Shown here in pieces: positions 15,963 to 23,903 of a stretch of 51,332 nucleotides of DNA. Every line of letters begins with the position of its first letter. Position 1 is the stretch's first letter. A program made the position numbers and the translations under genes. The DNA comes from Desulfofundulus luciae. Its GTDB lineage: Bacteria; Bacillota; Desulfotomaculia; Desulfotomaculales; Desulfovirgulaceae. The notes beneath the pieces are model-generated. The model had not been told where the DNA came from. It was given only the letters and a program-made list of their open reading frames with translations, and did no database searches. Location of the stretch: contig NZ_JAUSUX010000020.1 in assembly GCF_030813795.1 (NCBI RefSeq), positions 1 through 51,332 on the forward strand. The letters run 5' to 3'.

Positions 15963-16645
15963 ACGTTGCGGAATTCTTAGCGGAGGCCCGGGCTGCCGGG
16001 CGCCGGTATTTATGTGAGGACGAGGTGAAGGAAATTCTGGGTAAGGTGGGAATACCCGTGACTCCCTGCCGGCTGGCTCATAATGAGGACGAAGCGGTGG
16101 AACTGGCCGGGGAATTGGGTTATCCCGTGGTCTTAAAGGTGCGGTCCCCTTTAATCGCCCACAAGTCGGATACAGGTGGGGTGGCCTTGAACATGGTGGA
16201 TGGCCGGCATGTGCGTCAGGCCTACCGGGAGATCATGGCCCGGGCGAGGGCAACAGATCCCGCGGCTGCAGTAACGGTGCAGCCCATGGCCCCGCCGGGT
16301 AGGGAAATGATTGTCGGGGTTACTACCGACCGGCAGTTCGGACCCGTGCTCATGTGCGGGCTCGGTGGGGTGTTTACGGAAATTCTGGGGGATGTCAGCT
16401 TTCGTTTAGTTCCCGTAAGCCCCGGTGTGGCCCGGAACATGATCCAGTCCTTGCGGGGATACCGTTTGCTGGCCGGTTACCGGGGTGCCCCGCCCTCAGA
16501 CGAAGAGGCTCTCGTCAATATACTGGTTAAGGTTTCCGATCTGGTTGCCAGTTATCCCCAAATCCAGGAGATGGATTTAAACCCGGTAGTTGTTTATGAC
16601 CGGGGAGCGCTGGTCCTGGATGCACGGATGGTGCTGGCAGGGTAG
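15959..16645 (+). CDS. acyl-CoA synthetase (ADP-forming), beta/ATP-grasp subunit
   Basis: This 228-residue ATP-grasp subunit begins at a GTG overlapping the TGA of the alpha gene. Landmarks are LGYPVVLKVRSPLIAHKSDTGGVALNM, which positions the nucleotide, VTTDRQFGPVLMCGLGGVFTEILGDVSFRLVP, and the terminal EMDLNPVVVY. Together with the alpha subunit it forms the ADP-forming acyl-CoA synthetase. The length matches separate beta subunits of archaeal-type enzymes (~230 residues). A terminator follows, so the operon ends here. Confidence 0.92.
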   Translation: MNVAEFLAEARAAGRRYLCEDEVKEILGKVGIPVTPCRLAHNEDEAVELAGELGYPVVLKVRSPLIAHKSDTGGVALNMVDGRHVRQAYREIMARARATDPAAAVTVQPMAPPGREMIVGVTTDRQFGPVLMCGLGGVFTEILGDVSFRLVPVSPGVARNMIQSLRGYRLLAGYRGAPPSDEEALVNILVKVSDLVASYPQIQEMDLNPVVVYDRGALVLDARMVLAG

Positions 16646-16651
16646 GATTTT

Positions 16652-16683
16652 TGCCGGGCTATGAAAGCGGCCCGGCATTTTTT
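16652..16683 (+). terminator. terminator of the acyl-CoA synthetase operon
   Basis: TGCCGGGC (16652-16659) pairs with GCCCGGCA (16670-16677), followed by a run of six T. Confidence 0.9.
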
Positions 16684-16821
16684 GTGGGCTACTGGTGCCA
16701 ATAAAATCCTTGTCAGAAATGGCCGGAAAAGTATATGCTATACTGGAGGAATGACCACAGCCTGATGCCCTTTGCGTGTGGTCAATTCCCGGCAAAAAAA
16801 CAGGAGAAGAGGGTTGATTTA

Positions 16822-17517
16822 GTGATTCCTTTACGCGATAGCATCCGCCCGCGACGCAGGCCCTTTGTGAACTGGCTTTTAATTTTGATCAACCTGTGGG
16901 TTTTCTTTTTTAAAGAATTGGGACTTTCCCAGGCACAACTAAGCGAGCTTTTCTATAACCTGGGCGTTATTCCCGCCCAGGTAACCCATGCCCTGCAAAC
17001 CGGAGCGCCGCTGGAACCCCTGTTAATACCCTTTATTACGGCCATGTTTTTGCATGGCGGGTGGGTACACGTCGGGGGCAACATGCTGTACCTGTGGATA
17101 TTCGGGGATAATGTGGAGGACCGCCTGGGTCACTTTCGTTTTCTTCTCTTTTACTTGCTCTGCGGCGTGGTAGGAAGCCTGGCCCATATTCTGGCCAACC
17201 CTACTTCACCCGTACCGGTTATCGGTGCCAGCGGGGCAATTGCCGGGGTTCTGGGCGGGTACTTTATTACCTTTCGCCATTCAAGGATCCTGGCCCTGGT
17301 GCCGGTGTTCTTTTTCCTCACCCTGATGGAAGTGCCGGCGGTAATTTTCCTGGCCCTGTGGTTTGTCATCCAGCTCTTTAACGGCGCGGCTTCCCTGGGT
17401 GGGGTGGTCAACCCGGTGGCCTGGTGGGCCCATGTAGGTGGTTTTGTAGCCGGAATGATCTTAATGAAGCTTTTGACCCCTCGTAGCCGGCTGCGCAACG
17501 AGTATCCCTGGTGGTAA
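16822..17517 (+). CDS. rhomboid-family intramembrane serine protease
   Basis: The 231-residue membrane protein has about six to seven transmembrane helices. The active site Ser lies in IGASGAIAGVLGGYF and the His in WWAHVGGFVAGM; the HGGWVHVGGNMLYLWIFGDNVEDRLG loop carries the conserved His/Asn of the oxyanion region. Rhomboids cut transmembrane helices of client proteins inside the membrane. GTG 16822 is chosen over the upstream ATG 16735 because GGAGAAGAGGG is 8 bases upstream and the protein then starts with the usual IPLRDSIRPRRRP. No client is evident from the neighbours. Confidence 0.93.
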   Translation: MIPLRDSIRPRRRPFVNWLLILINLWVFFFKELGLSQAQLSELFYNLGVIPAQVTHALQTGAPLEPLLIPFITAMFLHGGWVHVGGNMLYLWIFGDNVEDRLGHFRFLLFYLLCGVVGSLAHILANPTSPVPVIGASGAIAGVLGGYFITFRHSRILALVPVFFFLTLMEVPAVIFLALWFVIQLFNGAASLGGVVNPVAWWAHVGGFVAGMILMKLLTPRSRLRNEYPWW

Positions 17518-17595
17518 GGGTGTACGTATAAGCAGGGGAATCCCGCAGGGATATCATTCCCTGTAGCCGGTGCCGTATTAATGTGACTATGTACA

Positions 17596-17622
17596 GGCAG
17601 GGGTATCTCCCCTGCCGTTTCT
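17596..17622 (+). terminator. terminator between rhomboid and sleB-like genes
   Basis: GGCAGGGG (17596-17603) and CCCCTGCC (17609-17616) form an 8-bp stem with loop TATCT, followed by GTTTCTT. It sits between convergent genes and may serve both. Confidence 0.7.
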
Positions 17623-18206
17623 TACCGGGCAAAGACGTGGTTGCCGATTTGCATGATTACCGGCCGGGACCAGACCCAGGTGCTCCTTGCCTTAGCCGGG
17701 TTCCAGTAGTAAAGGGCTCCGCCCGTGGGATCATGACCACTGGCTGCTTCCCGGGCTGCGGCGATGGATTCAGGGGTGAGGGGCCGTAAATACTGGCCGT
17801 TGGTTACCGCCTCAAAGGCATCGGGCTGGTATATCACTCCCCGGATGGTGTGGGGGAATTCCCCGCTCCGGGTGCGGTTCAGGATTACGGCCCCTACGGC
17901 TACCTTGCCGATATAAGGCTCGTCGGCTGCCTCACCCTCAATCACCCGGGCCATGAGTATAAGGTCGTCCCGGCTGATGCTGGATCCGCGGGATACCTGA
18001 GCATTGACTTTCGTCTGGAAAGAATGCCTTTGGGATATTTTATAATTGTTCGCAGTGATCTTGCTCGTTTTGGAGTTTTCCGCAATTCCAGTGGTGGCAT
18101 CCCCGTTGCCCGGCAATACCGCCAGGGCAAAGATCAGCACTACCATAACCGCGGTAGCAGCCATTACGGCTGCTTTGTTCTCTTTGAACCAAAGAAAAAA
18201 AGCCAT
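17622..18206 (-). CDS. SleB-like cell-wall hydrolase
   Basis: The 194-residue product has a membrane helix near residues 12-33 (VMAATAVMVVLIFALAVLP) and a C-terminal Hydrolase_2 domain: DDLILMARVIEGEAADEPYIGKVAVGAVILNRTRSGEFP, then GVIYQPDAFEAV and ALYYWNPAKA. The Glu in VIEGEA is the presumed catalytic acid of the lytic transglycosylase. SleB degrades spore cortex peptidoglycan during germination; related proteins act in sporulation or vegetative wall turnover. ATG 18206 is chosen because AAAGGAG lies 8 bases upstream, dropping 39 residues of an in-frame extension. No peptidoglycan-binding repeat is present. Confidence 0.9.
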   Translation of the reverse strand: MAFFLWFKENKAAVMAATAVMVVLIFALAVLPGNGDATTGIAENSKTSKITANNYKISQRHSFQTKVNAQVSRGSSISRDDLILMARVIEGEAADEPYIGKVAVGAVILNRTRSGEFPHTIRGVIYQPDAFEAVTNGQYLRPLTPESIAAAREAASGHDPTGGALYYWNPAKARSTWVWSRPVIMQIGNHVFAR

Positions 18207-18319
18207 GGTTTCCACTCCTTTCGTCGTTTCCCCCAGGCCACTGGCGAGTATAACGTAAGTTGATTGGATAATCAACCGTAAATTTTTGCCGATGTATGAT
18301 GTATAAGGTCTTTTTATTT

Positions 18320-19300
18320 TCAAAGGAAGTAAAACAGCGCCCCCAGGGCGGTGGTGGCCGGCAGGGTGAGAACCCAGGCTAAAAGAATTCTGGCCACTGT
18401 GGACCAGGATACGGCCTTTGCTCCCCGGGTAAGGCCCACTCCGGTGATGGAAGAAGAAATGACATGGGTGGTGCTGACGGGTAATCCTAAAAGGGTGGCC
18501 GTCAAAATGACCATGGCCGAGCCCATATCGGCGGCAAAACCTGCTGGCGGATCCAGGTGGGTGATGCCCCTGCCCACCGTACGGATGATCCGCCAGCCGC
18601 CGCAGGAAGTTCCCAGCGCCAGGGCCAGGGCCGAAAGGACCTTAACCCACAGGGGGACCACAAAACTCTCCTGGTATCCGGTCAGGACCAGGGCCAGGGT
18701 AATTACCCCCATGGTTTTTTGTGCGTCGTTGGTCCCATGGGAAAAGGCCTGCAGGGCGGCGGCCAGGCGCTGCCAGTATCTGAACCGGCGGTTTAGATGG
18801 GGACCGGTCCGGCCTCCGGATAAGCAAAACACGACCGTCATGACTGCAAAACCGGCAGTTACGGCCAGGAGTGGGGACAGGACCAGGGCCTGAAAAATAG
18901 TGCTCAACCCGGCAAGGTTAACCCCTATCGGGCCTGTTGCGGCCAGGGTAGCGCCGGTTAAGGCGCCTACCAGGGCGTGGGAAGAACTGCTGGGCAGCCC
19001 GCCAAGCCAGGTTAACAGGTTCCAGACAATGGCCGCCAGCAGGGCGGCCGAAATGGTTTTGGGGTTATTAAAAAGGATGGCGGTATCGATAATGCCTCCG
19101 GCAATGGTCAGGGCCACCCCGGTAAATGTCAGAGCCCCCAGGAGGTTCAAGGTAGTGGCCAGGAGGATGGCGGACCGGGGTGTCAGGGCGCCGGTGGCCA
19201 GGGAGGTAGCCACGGCGTTGGCGGTGTCATGGAAACCGTTAATAAAGTCGAAGGCCAGGGCCAGGAAAATGACCGGCACAAGGACCTCACACACATGCAC
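18320..19300 (-). CDS. PiT-family inorganic phosphate transporter
   Basis: The 326-residue membrane protein has roughly ten helices and two inverted copies of the PiT signature, FDFINGFHDTANAVATSLATGALTP near the N-terminus and AFSHGTNDAQKTMGVI in the middle. PiT permeases bring in phosphate, often as a metal-phosphate complex, by cation symport. Length fits the short bacterial members. The usual regulatory partner (a DUF47/PhoU-like protein) is not adjacent. Start GTG 19300 is tentative; an in-frame GTG two codons later has better spacing from AAAGGGG. Confidence 0.93.
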   Translation of the reverse strand: MHVCEVLVPVIFLALAFDFINGFHDTANAVATSLATGALTPRSAILLATTLNLLGALTFTGVALTIAGGIIDTAILFNNPKTISAALLAAIVWNLLTWLGGLPSSSSHALVGALTGATLAATGPIGVNLAGLSTIFQALVLSPLLAVTAGFAVMTVVFCLSGGRTGPHLNRRFRYWQRLAAALQAFSHGTNDAQKTMGVITLALVLTGYQESFVVPLWVKVLSALALALGTSCGGWRIIRTVGRGITHLDPPAGFAADMGSAMVILTATLLGLPVSTTHVISSSITGVGLTRGAKAVSWSTVARILLAWVLTLPATTALGALFYFL

Positions 19301-19477
19301 TAGCCCCTTTGCGATTTTCTATAAAAGCATATTATCCATGCTTTGGGTTAATCACCTTATTTTACTATCCGTTGAAATAAAAACTACCGGCAGGGTAAAT
19401 ACTAGGCTACAGGTACCCTAAGTTAAGGGTGTAGTTTCTGAGTTCCGGTAAAAAAAAGCTGGAGGAGGATGGTGGTA

Positions 19478-19735
19478 ATGCAAAAGGATATTTGTGTGGT
19501 GGGGATTTTAGTGGATGGGCGAGCAGACAGGGCGCCGGAGGTTCAGCAGGTGCTGACCAGGCACGGATCCAGGATTTTAAGCCGGTCGGGGATCCCGGAT
19601 CCCAGCCGCAGGCGGGGGATTATCACCCTGACCATGGAGGCCGATGAAAGTGAGCGCAAAACGCTGGAGCAGGATTTGCAAAAAATCGAAGGAGTAGTGG
19701 TAAAGTCGGTTGCCCTGGGACCGGCATTAATGTAA
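19478..19735 (+). CDS. TM1266-like small regulator (iron-only hydrogenase system type)
   Basis: The 85-residue protein has an ACT-like ferredoxin fold pattern: DICVVGILVDGR, then VLTRHGSRILSRSGIPDP, RRRGIITLTMEAD and KIEGVVVKSVAL. The sequence pattern matches the TM1266 family, often annotated as a putative regulator of the iron-only hydrogenase system. No hydrogenase gene is in the window. ATG 19478 is chosen over 19469 because GGAGGAGG (19461-19468) is then 9 bases away. The family function is not experimentally established. Confidence 0.75.
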   Translation: MQKDICVVGILVDGRADRAPEVQQVLTRHGSRILSRSGIPDPSRRRGIITLTMEADESERKTLEQDLQKIEGVVVKSVALGPALM

Positions 19736-19746
19736 ATTACTCAAAA

Positions 19747-19780
19747 TAAAAATCCCGGTCAGGCATGGCCGGGACTTTTT
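19747..19780. terminator. bidirectional terminator
   Basis: TCCCGGTC (19753-19760) pairs with GGCCGGGA (19767-19774) with loop AGGCAT. A T run follows on the plus strand and an A run precedes it, so it can end both convergent genes. Confidence 0.85.
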
Positions 19781-19791
19781 GCTACAGGTTC

Positions 19792-20526
19792 CTAAGCCCC
19801 TGCTTTGAGCATGTTTTGCCGCACCTGTTCTTCTGCGTGCTTGAAAAATTCCTCCAGGTCTGCTTCCACCATGTTCCGGGCCGTGGCAATAAGCCGGGCT
19901 GTTCGCTCGATGTCGATGTGGATGCGGTGTTTGTAAAACATCTGCACATCGTACTTGGCCGCCAGGGTGCGGGGGGTAAGCCGGGCAATTTCAATGTAAT
20001 AGGGAAAGTTGTGGATGCGCTGGTACAGCCGGCGGGGCTCCACACCGTATAGCGGGGCCACCCGCCGGCTGATTTTATCGATCAGGGCGGCATTGCTAAA
20101 GGCGGCGGCCAGGGCCCGGCCGTAAAAGCTACCCTCGCCGATGATGAGTTCAATGCCCATTTCCACGATGTTATGGCTTTTCCACCAGCCCATGGCCGGA
20201 GGCAGGTTGCATGCCCGGATGGTCTCCTCCACTATCGGGCGGCCCTTTTCAAAGCAGTAACCCCGTTCGTAGTGAAGGTATTTTTCGTCCCCATAGTAAT
20301 CCAGGCCCTCCGGGGTAACCCCGTGGGTCAGTACCCCGCGGGCAAAATCCCGCAACTGGGGATCGTCCCCCAGGGCGGCCAGCAGCTCTTTTCCCCGGCC
20401 GTGGCTTTCTTCGCGGCCGGGGGCCAGGGCGGCAATCATATCGGGGAAAATGCTGCCTAAAACCATGGCGTCCGAAAGCTCCCCGCAAACTCTCTCGGCG
20501 AAGTAAACGTGGGTTTGAGGATACAA
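19792..20526 (-). CDS. zinc-dependent phospholipase C-like protein
   Basis: The 244-residue product begins MYPQTHVYFAERVCG and contains VLGSIFPDMIAAL, LRDFARGVLTHGVTPEGLDYYGD and WWKSHNIVEMGIELI. The spaced His and Asp residues (H in TH, D in FPD, H in LTH, H in KSHN) resemble the metal ligands of the zinc-dependent phospholipase C/S1-P1 nuclease-like superfamily seen in clostridial hypothetical proteins. There is no signal peptide, so a cytoplasmic role is more likely than a toxin-like one. TTG 20526 is the start, with GGGGG upstream. Substrate unknown. Confidence 0.6.
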   Translation of the reverse strand: MYPQTHVYFAERVCGELSDAMVLGSIFPDMIAALAPGREESHGRGKELLAALGDDPQLRDFARGVLTHGVTPEGLDYYGDEKYLHYERGYCFEKGRPIVEETIRACNLPPAMGWWKSHNIVEMGIELIIGEGSFYGRALAAAFSNAALIDKISRRVAPLYGVEPRRLYQRIHNFPYYIEIARLTPRTLAAKYDVQMFYKHRIHIDIERTARLIATARNMVEADLEEFFKHAEEQVRQNMLKAGA

Positions 20527-20613
20527 CTTGAATACCCCCGCCGGGCAGGTTGGGTTGCTGGATATTCTTCTACCTCTGTATTTCGTTTTCCTACCGGGAA
20601 AGCAAATTTTCGT

Positions 20614-20748
20614 CTACCACCCTTTGGTGAGCAAAAATCTGGCCCCTGCCGGGAGCAGGGCGAGGGTAAAGGCGAGTCCCCGGATTTGCTTTGCTGCCTG
20701 GGAAAGCTCCTGTTCCAGGCGGGTGACGCGTTTTTCCAGTTCCTCCAT
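20614..20748 (-). CDS. possible 44-residue coiled-coil/membrane peptide
   Basis: A short frame from ATG 20748 gives a charged coiled-coil start (MEELEKRVTRLEQELSQ) followed by a hydrophobic helix (LAFTLALLPAGARFLL). AGGAG lies about 12 bases upstream. It is the only sensible frame in the gap between its neighbours on the same strand, but it is short and unsupported by family knowledge. Confidence 0.35.
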   Translation of the reverse strand: MEELEKRVTRLEQELSQAAKQIRGLAFTLALLPAGARFLLTKGW

Positions 20749-20788
20749 CGCCGGGCGCCACTCCTGGCATGAGGTGCGGGATGACCAA

Positions 20789-21133
20789 TTAACCAGCGGT
20801 GGAATTGTTGGTTTGTGAATTGCCGGGTTCCATTTTACGCAGCACCTCGAGGACATGTTTTGCCCGGCGGTCATGCTGTTGTATCCTGGTAAAGAACTCG
20901 ATCAGAAAGCGCCGTACCATTTCGTCCCTGGCTACGGGGGGGCGACGCAGGTGTCGGATGAGCAGGATCATGGACTTTAAATGCTCCACCAGAGCCCGGT
21001 CGGGATCGCCGGTAAGCTCCATGCGGCGGATTTTCTGCGCGCAGGCCTGGCTTATTTCCGGTACGGTTTTTTCCCGCAGGTTCTGTAAAAAAGCCAGCAA
21101 ATTATGGACGTCCGGGCTCATATCGTTCATCAT
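20789..21133 (-). CDS. unrecognised small helical protein
   Basis: The 114-residue soluble, helix-rich protein has no cysteine cluster beyond one Cys and no known motif; segments such as VHNLLAFLQNLREKTVPEISQACAQKIRRM and HDRRAKHVLEVLRKM suggest a helical bundle. ATG 21133 has AAAGGGGTG directly upstream, a strong sign of a real gene. It is codirectional with the RMD1-like gene upstream. Function unknown. Confidence 0.65.
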   Translation of the reverse strand: MMNDMSPDVHNLLAFLQNLREKTVPEISQACAQKIRRMELTGDPDRALVEHLKSMILLIRHLRRPPVARDEMVRRFLIEFFTRIQQHDRRAKHVLEVLRKMEPGNSQTNNSTAG

Positions 21134-21223
21134 TAGCACCCCTTTATGTACATTTCTTTGTTTTTAGGCTGGCACTTCAGGTAAATTTATTTTTGGTAAA
21201 AAGTTTACGGGTCAAAAATAAGG

Positions 21224-22300
21224 CTAGTGGATAAGGGAAGGAAGGGTGAGAAAGATTTCCAGCAGAAAGAGCAGCACAATGGCCAGTTCCAGCAGGACGG
21301 ACTGCTGGTTCACCAGCCGGTTGCTCAGCATGGTATAATTTTGCATGATTACCGAGAGTTTGCGCTGGATGCTTTCCACCCAGGCCCTGGTACGGAAAAC
21401 GGATAAAGCGGCTCCGTACACCCGGGCATAGAAAACGTCTTCCGTTACCTTAAGGGAGTTTTGAATCCTTTCCAGGATTTCATTTATGTCAACAACCAGT
21501 TCCATTAAACGGTTCATAATATGCCGGTAGTGCCCCAGGCGCCGCAGTTGGGTAACCCGTTCGGCTTCTTCAATGTCATCGTACATTTTGCCCATCTCTT
21601 CGCTGAGCAGGTTGTCGTAGTAGCGGAGTTCCAGCAGTTGTGTTAGGGCAAATTCCAGCAAGTCGGGGATATCATGGCTGCCGGCCGCATCGTATACCAG
21701 GGCTGAGGCCCAGGTAATGATGGTAAGATCATCCGGGCCATAGGAAAAAGAGTGCTGCAAGGTTTCCCTGCGCACCTGGGGGCTCACGGGTTCCGGCTCG
21801 GCCAGCAACAGGGGTACGGGATCCCAATCCCGGTTCCATTCCTGGAAGAAAAACAGAATATAATCTTCCTCGGCTCCCCGCAGTCCCGGGTGAACCATGG
21901 CTTTGCTCAGGCCTTCAATTACTTCTTCCAGCTTGCTCTGGAAAATCCCTTCCGTTATGCCTTCTGTTTCCTCGTTTTCGCTTAAATACACGGCCAGATC
22001 CCTGATCTCCTGGTAGCTGAATCCCATAGGGAGCAGAATGTGCATGGTCAGGCTGACCACGCCCAGGTTGTAAATCTTACCGGTAAAACGGACGCGGAAA
22101 TCCTGCCGGCCCAGCCTGATCCGTTCTTCCCCCAGTTCTACGGTCACGGGGGGATTGGGGATATGTATGGATTTCAGTCGCGCCCGGGAAAGGCGCAGCC
22201 TGGAAGTGGGTTTGGTATGGGCCAGCGTTTGTTCCACGATGTCCAGCTTGATTTCCTCCGCCACGTCATATAAACGGTAAATCCATATGGAATTGGGCAT
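21224..22300 (-). CDS. RMD1/YagE-like (DUF155) membrane protein
   Basis: The 358-residue protein has a C-terminal membrane helix (LLELAIVLLFLLEIFLTL). Before it comes the DUF155 pattern LLELRYYDNLLSEEMGKMYDDIEEAE and FRTRAWVESIQRKLSVIMQNYTMLSNRL. The yeast members Rmd1 and Rmd8 belong to this family; the bacterial role is unknown. The N-terminal part (KLDIVEQTLAHTKPTSRLRL) is the usual family entry domain. ATG 22300 is preferred over TTG 22306 for spacing from AAAGGA. It diverges from the tRNA-Leu promoter. Confidence 0.75.
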   Translation of the reverse strand: MPNSIWIYRLYDVAEEIKLDIVEQTLAHTKPTSRLRLSRARLKSIHIPNPPVTVELGEERIRLGRQDFRVRFTGKIYNLGVVSLTMHILLPMGFSYQEIRDLAVYLSENEETEGITEGIFQSKLEEVIEGLSKAMVHPGLRGAEEDYILFFFQEWNRDWDPVPLLLAEPEPVSPQVRRETLQHSFSYGPDDLTIITWASALVYDAAGSHDIPDLLEFALTQLLELRYYDNLLSEEMGKMYDDIEEAERVTQLRRLGHYRHIMNRLMELVVDINEILERIQNSLKVTEDVFYARVYGAALSVFRTRAWVESIQRKLSVIMQNYTMLSNRLVNQQSVLLELAIVLLFLLEIFLTLPSLIH

Positions 22301-22379
22301 CCTCAATCGATCCTTTCCGGTAAAGGTCCCGGGCAGATTTTTAGCACCCGCGGCCGCCGGCTGTAAAAATATTATACCC

Positions 22380-22409
22380 TTGACAGAAGGGTTTTGTAAG
22401 TCGTATAAT
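22380..22409 (+). promoter_or_regulatory. sigma-A promoter of tRNA-Leu(GAG)
   Basis: TTGACA (22380-22385) and TATAAT (22404-22409) are both perfect consensus hexamers with an 18-base spacer, 13 bases before the tRNA. Confidence 0.9.
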
Positions 22410-22421
22410 TAAAAATGCGAT

Positions 22422-22504
22422 GTCGGAGTGGCGGAACTGGCAGACGCGCACGTTTGAGGGGCGTGTGGGAAACCGTGCGGGTTCGAGTCCCGCCTCCGAC
22501 ACCA
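22422..22504 (+). tRNA. tRNA-Leu (anticodon GAG)
   Basis: The acceptor stem GTCGGAG pairs with CTCCGAC, the D-loop contains CTGGCAGACGC, the anticodon arm is CACGT-TTGAGGG-GCGTG with anticodon GAG, a class II variable arm follows, and the T arm is CGGGTTCGAGTCCCG. CCA is encoded. The long variable arm confirms Leu rather than another class. Confidence 0.95.
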
Positions 22505-22511
22505 TTAAAAC

Positions 22512-22543
22512 ACCGCACTGAAATGTGCGGTTCAGTTTTTTTA
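22512..22543 (+). terminator. terminator of tRNA-Leu
   Basis: ACCGCAC (22512-22518) pairs with GTGCGGT (22525-22531) and a run of seven T follows. Confidence 0.9.
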
Positions 22544-22828
22544 TTTTTCAGGTTGTTTGTAACAGGTTGTGGTTATATTTCCGTGCCGGAATTAAGTAAG
22601 CCTTTTGTCGTGGGCAAGTTAAGTCCACGTTTTCTTTTTCCCCGTGCCGCCCCGGCATGTGCGGGCGGCTTGTGAACAGTTCGCCTAAGTATTTGGTAGA
22701 TTTCCTGAGTTTGTGAAAAACTCGCCAGGCTAAAAAGGCAATTGGCGGGAAAAGTATTTTCCGCCCGGGCTTACATTTGTAAAATTAAGATAATCCGGCT
22801 GAGGTGGTATCCGAAAGGAGTGAGTGAA
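22544..22828. other. intergenic stretch without a recognised feature
   Basis: About 285 bp between the tRNA terminator and the next small gene. No convincing coding frame, RNA motif or consensus promoter was found. The AT/GC mix changes several times, which could reflect an old insertion. Confidence 0.4.
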
Positions 22829-23017
22829 ATGCGGGAATGGATAAAGCACCTGGTGACGAAATACCTGGAAGAACCATTCTGCCAGGCCGAACTGATGCGT
22901 GCGGAGATGCTCAAAAGTGAAAAAATCAGGCCGGAGTTGCGCCTGATCCGGGGGCATAAAAAATGTTACACGCGTAATTTGCCAAACGAAAGCCATTCCC
23001 TTTCCCTGAATGGCTGA
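22829..23017 (+). CDS. small protein of unknown function
   Basis: The 62-residue charged protein starts MREWIKHLVTKYLEEPF at an ATG with AAAGGAG about 9 bases upstream. It has one Cys pair (C near 14 and near 47) and no recognised motif. The good ribosome site is the main support. A hairpin overlaps its last codons (AGCCATTC/GAATGGCT). Confidence 0.5.
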   Translation: MREWIKHLVTKYLEEPFCQAELMRAEMLKSEKIRPELRLIRGHKKCYTRNLPNESHSLSLNG

Positions 23018-23125
23018 AGCCGCATGATATAGATGAGGCTACCTTGCGCCTTCAACAGGAGATTTCCAGTTCGTAAACCTCTCACAGGTCGTGTTGCAAC
23101 CAGGCACCTTTATCCAGGAAGGCCC

Positions 23126-23161
23126 GGGGGCTCCCCCGATTGGGGGAGCCCCCTGATTTTA
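23126..23161 (+). terminator. strong 12-bp hairpin, probable terminator
   Basis: GGGGGCTCCCCC (23126-23137) and GGGGGAGCCCCC (23142-23153) form a perfect 12-bp stem with loop GATT, followed by TGATTTTAT. It lies between the small gene and the convergent methyltransferase. Confidence 0.7.
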
Positions 23162-23209
23162 TGGCAGCTTGCAAGGGGGACCCTTGCACAGCCGGGATTG
23201 TTTTGCCTG

Positions 23210-23860
23210 CTATGCCCGCATTGCATAGTGATGTATGAATATGTCGTGGTGGGGGAAATAAGGATCCTCGATGGTTACGGGCATTATTTTTTCGGCGGAC
23301 ACATGGAAGTTTTCCTGCAGCCGCTCCTTCAAAAAATCAAAGGTGGCCGGGCGCCCCGGGTGGGAGATGAGAAGCTGGCCGCCCGGCCTCAGGCAACGGT
23401 TAAAAATATCAGCCAGGAAAGGATGAAATTTGGGGTCGTAGAGAATATCGGAGCCAATAACCCAATCGAATTGCCGGCCTGTTTTAAAATCCCGCCAGTC
23501 GGCCAGCAGGCAATCCGCTTCCTTTATTCCGTGAAGTCCGGCGTTGGCCATGCAAATCTGCAAAGCTTCGGGCTTGTAGTCGGAAAAGGTTACCCTGGCT
23601 CCTTTAAGTCCGCAGACCAGGCCCGGCAAGCCAACCCCGGCACCTAATTCTAAAACGGTGTCGCCGGAAAAGGAAATATTTTCCCAGATGTACCGGGCCA
23701 GTCCTCTGGCTGCGGGCCAGATTTCGGCCCATAAAGGAATGTTATCCTCGTCCGCGGGATCTGTGATTAAATCTTCCATATCTCTGGCTACCAACAGGGA
23801 CAGGGTTAACCCCGGCAGGAAAATGGTGGTTTCCCTGGTAGGCACGTTTAATCCATGCAT
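23210..23860 (-). CDS. class I SAM-dependent methyltransferase (METTL21/PrmA-like)
   Basis: The 216-residue protein has the SAM-binding motif I VLELGAGVGLPGLV (about residues 69-82), the acidic motif II FSDYKPEAL and motif IV DWVIGSDILYDPKFHP. The D-I-L-Y sequence and the PLWAEIWPAARGLARYI lead-in are typical of the protein-lysine methyltransferase group (Methyltransf_16) and nicotine-like EEF1A methyltransferases. The target is probably a protein but cannot be named. The ATG has GAGAGG about 8 bases upstream. Confidence 0.85.
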   Translation of the reverse strand: MHGLNVPTRETTIFLPGLTLSLLVARDMEDLITDPADEDNIPLWAEIWPAARGLARYIWENISFSGDTVLELGAGVGLPGLVCGLKGARVTFSDYKPEALQICMANAGLHGIKEADCLLADWRDFKTGRQFDWVIGSDILYDPKFHPFLADIFNRCLRPGGQLLISHPGRPATFDFLKERLQENFHVSAEKIMPVTIEDPYFPHHDIFIHHYAMRA

Positions 23861-23903
23861 GCGTCCGGCCTCTCTGTGTGAATCTTACGGGTTTGTTTTT
23901 AAA

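Noticed and set aside
23210-23860. Opposite-strand 204-residue frame over the methyltransferase
   Set aside because: The minus-strand protein has full SAM motifs, so the plus-strand frame is a shadow.
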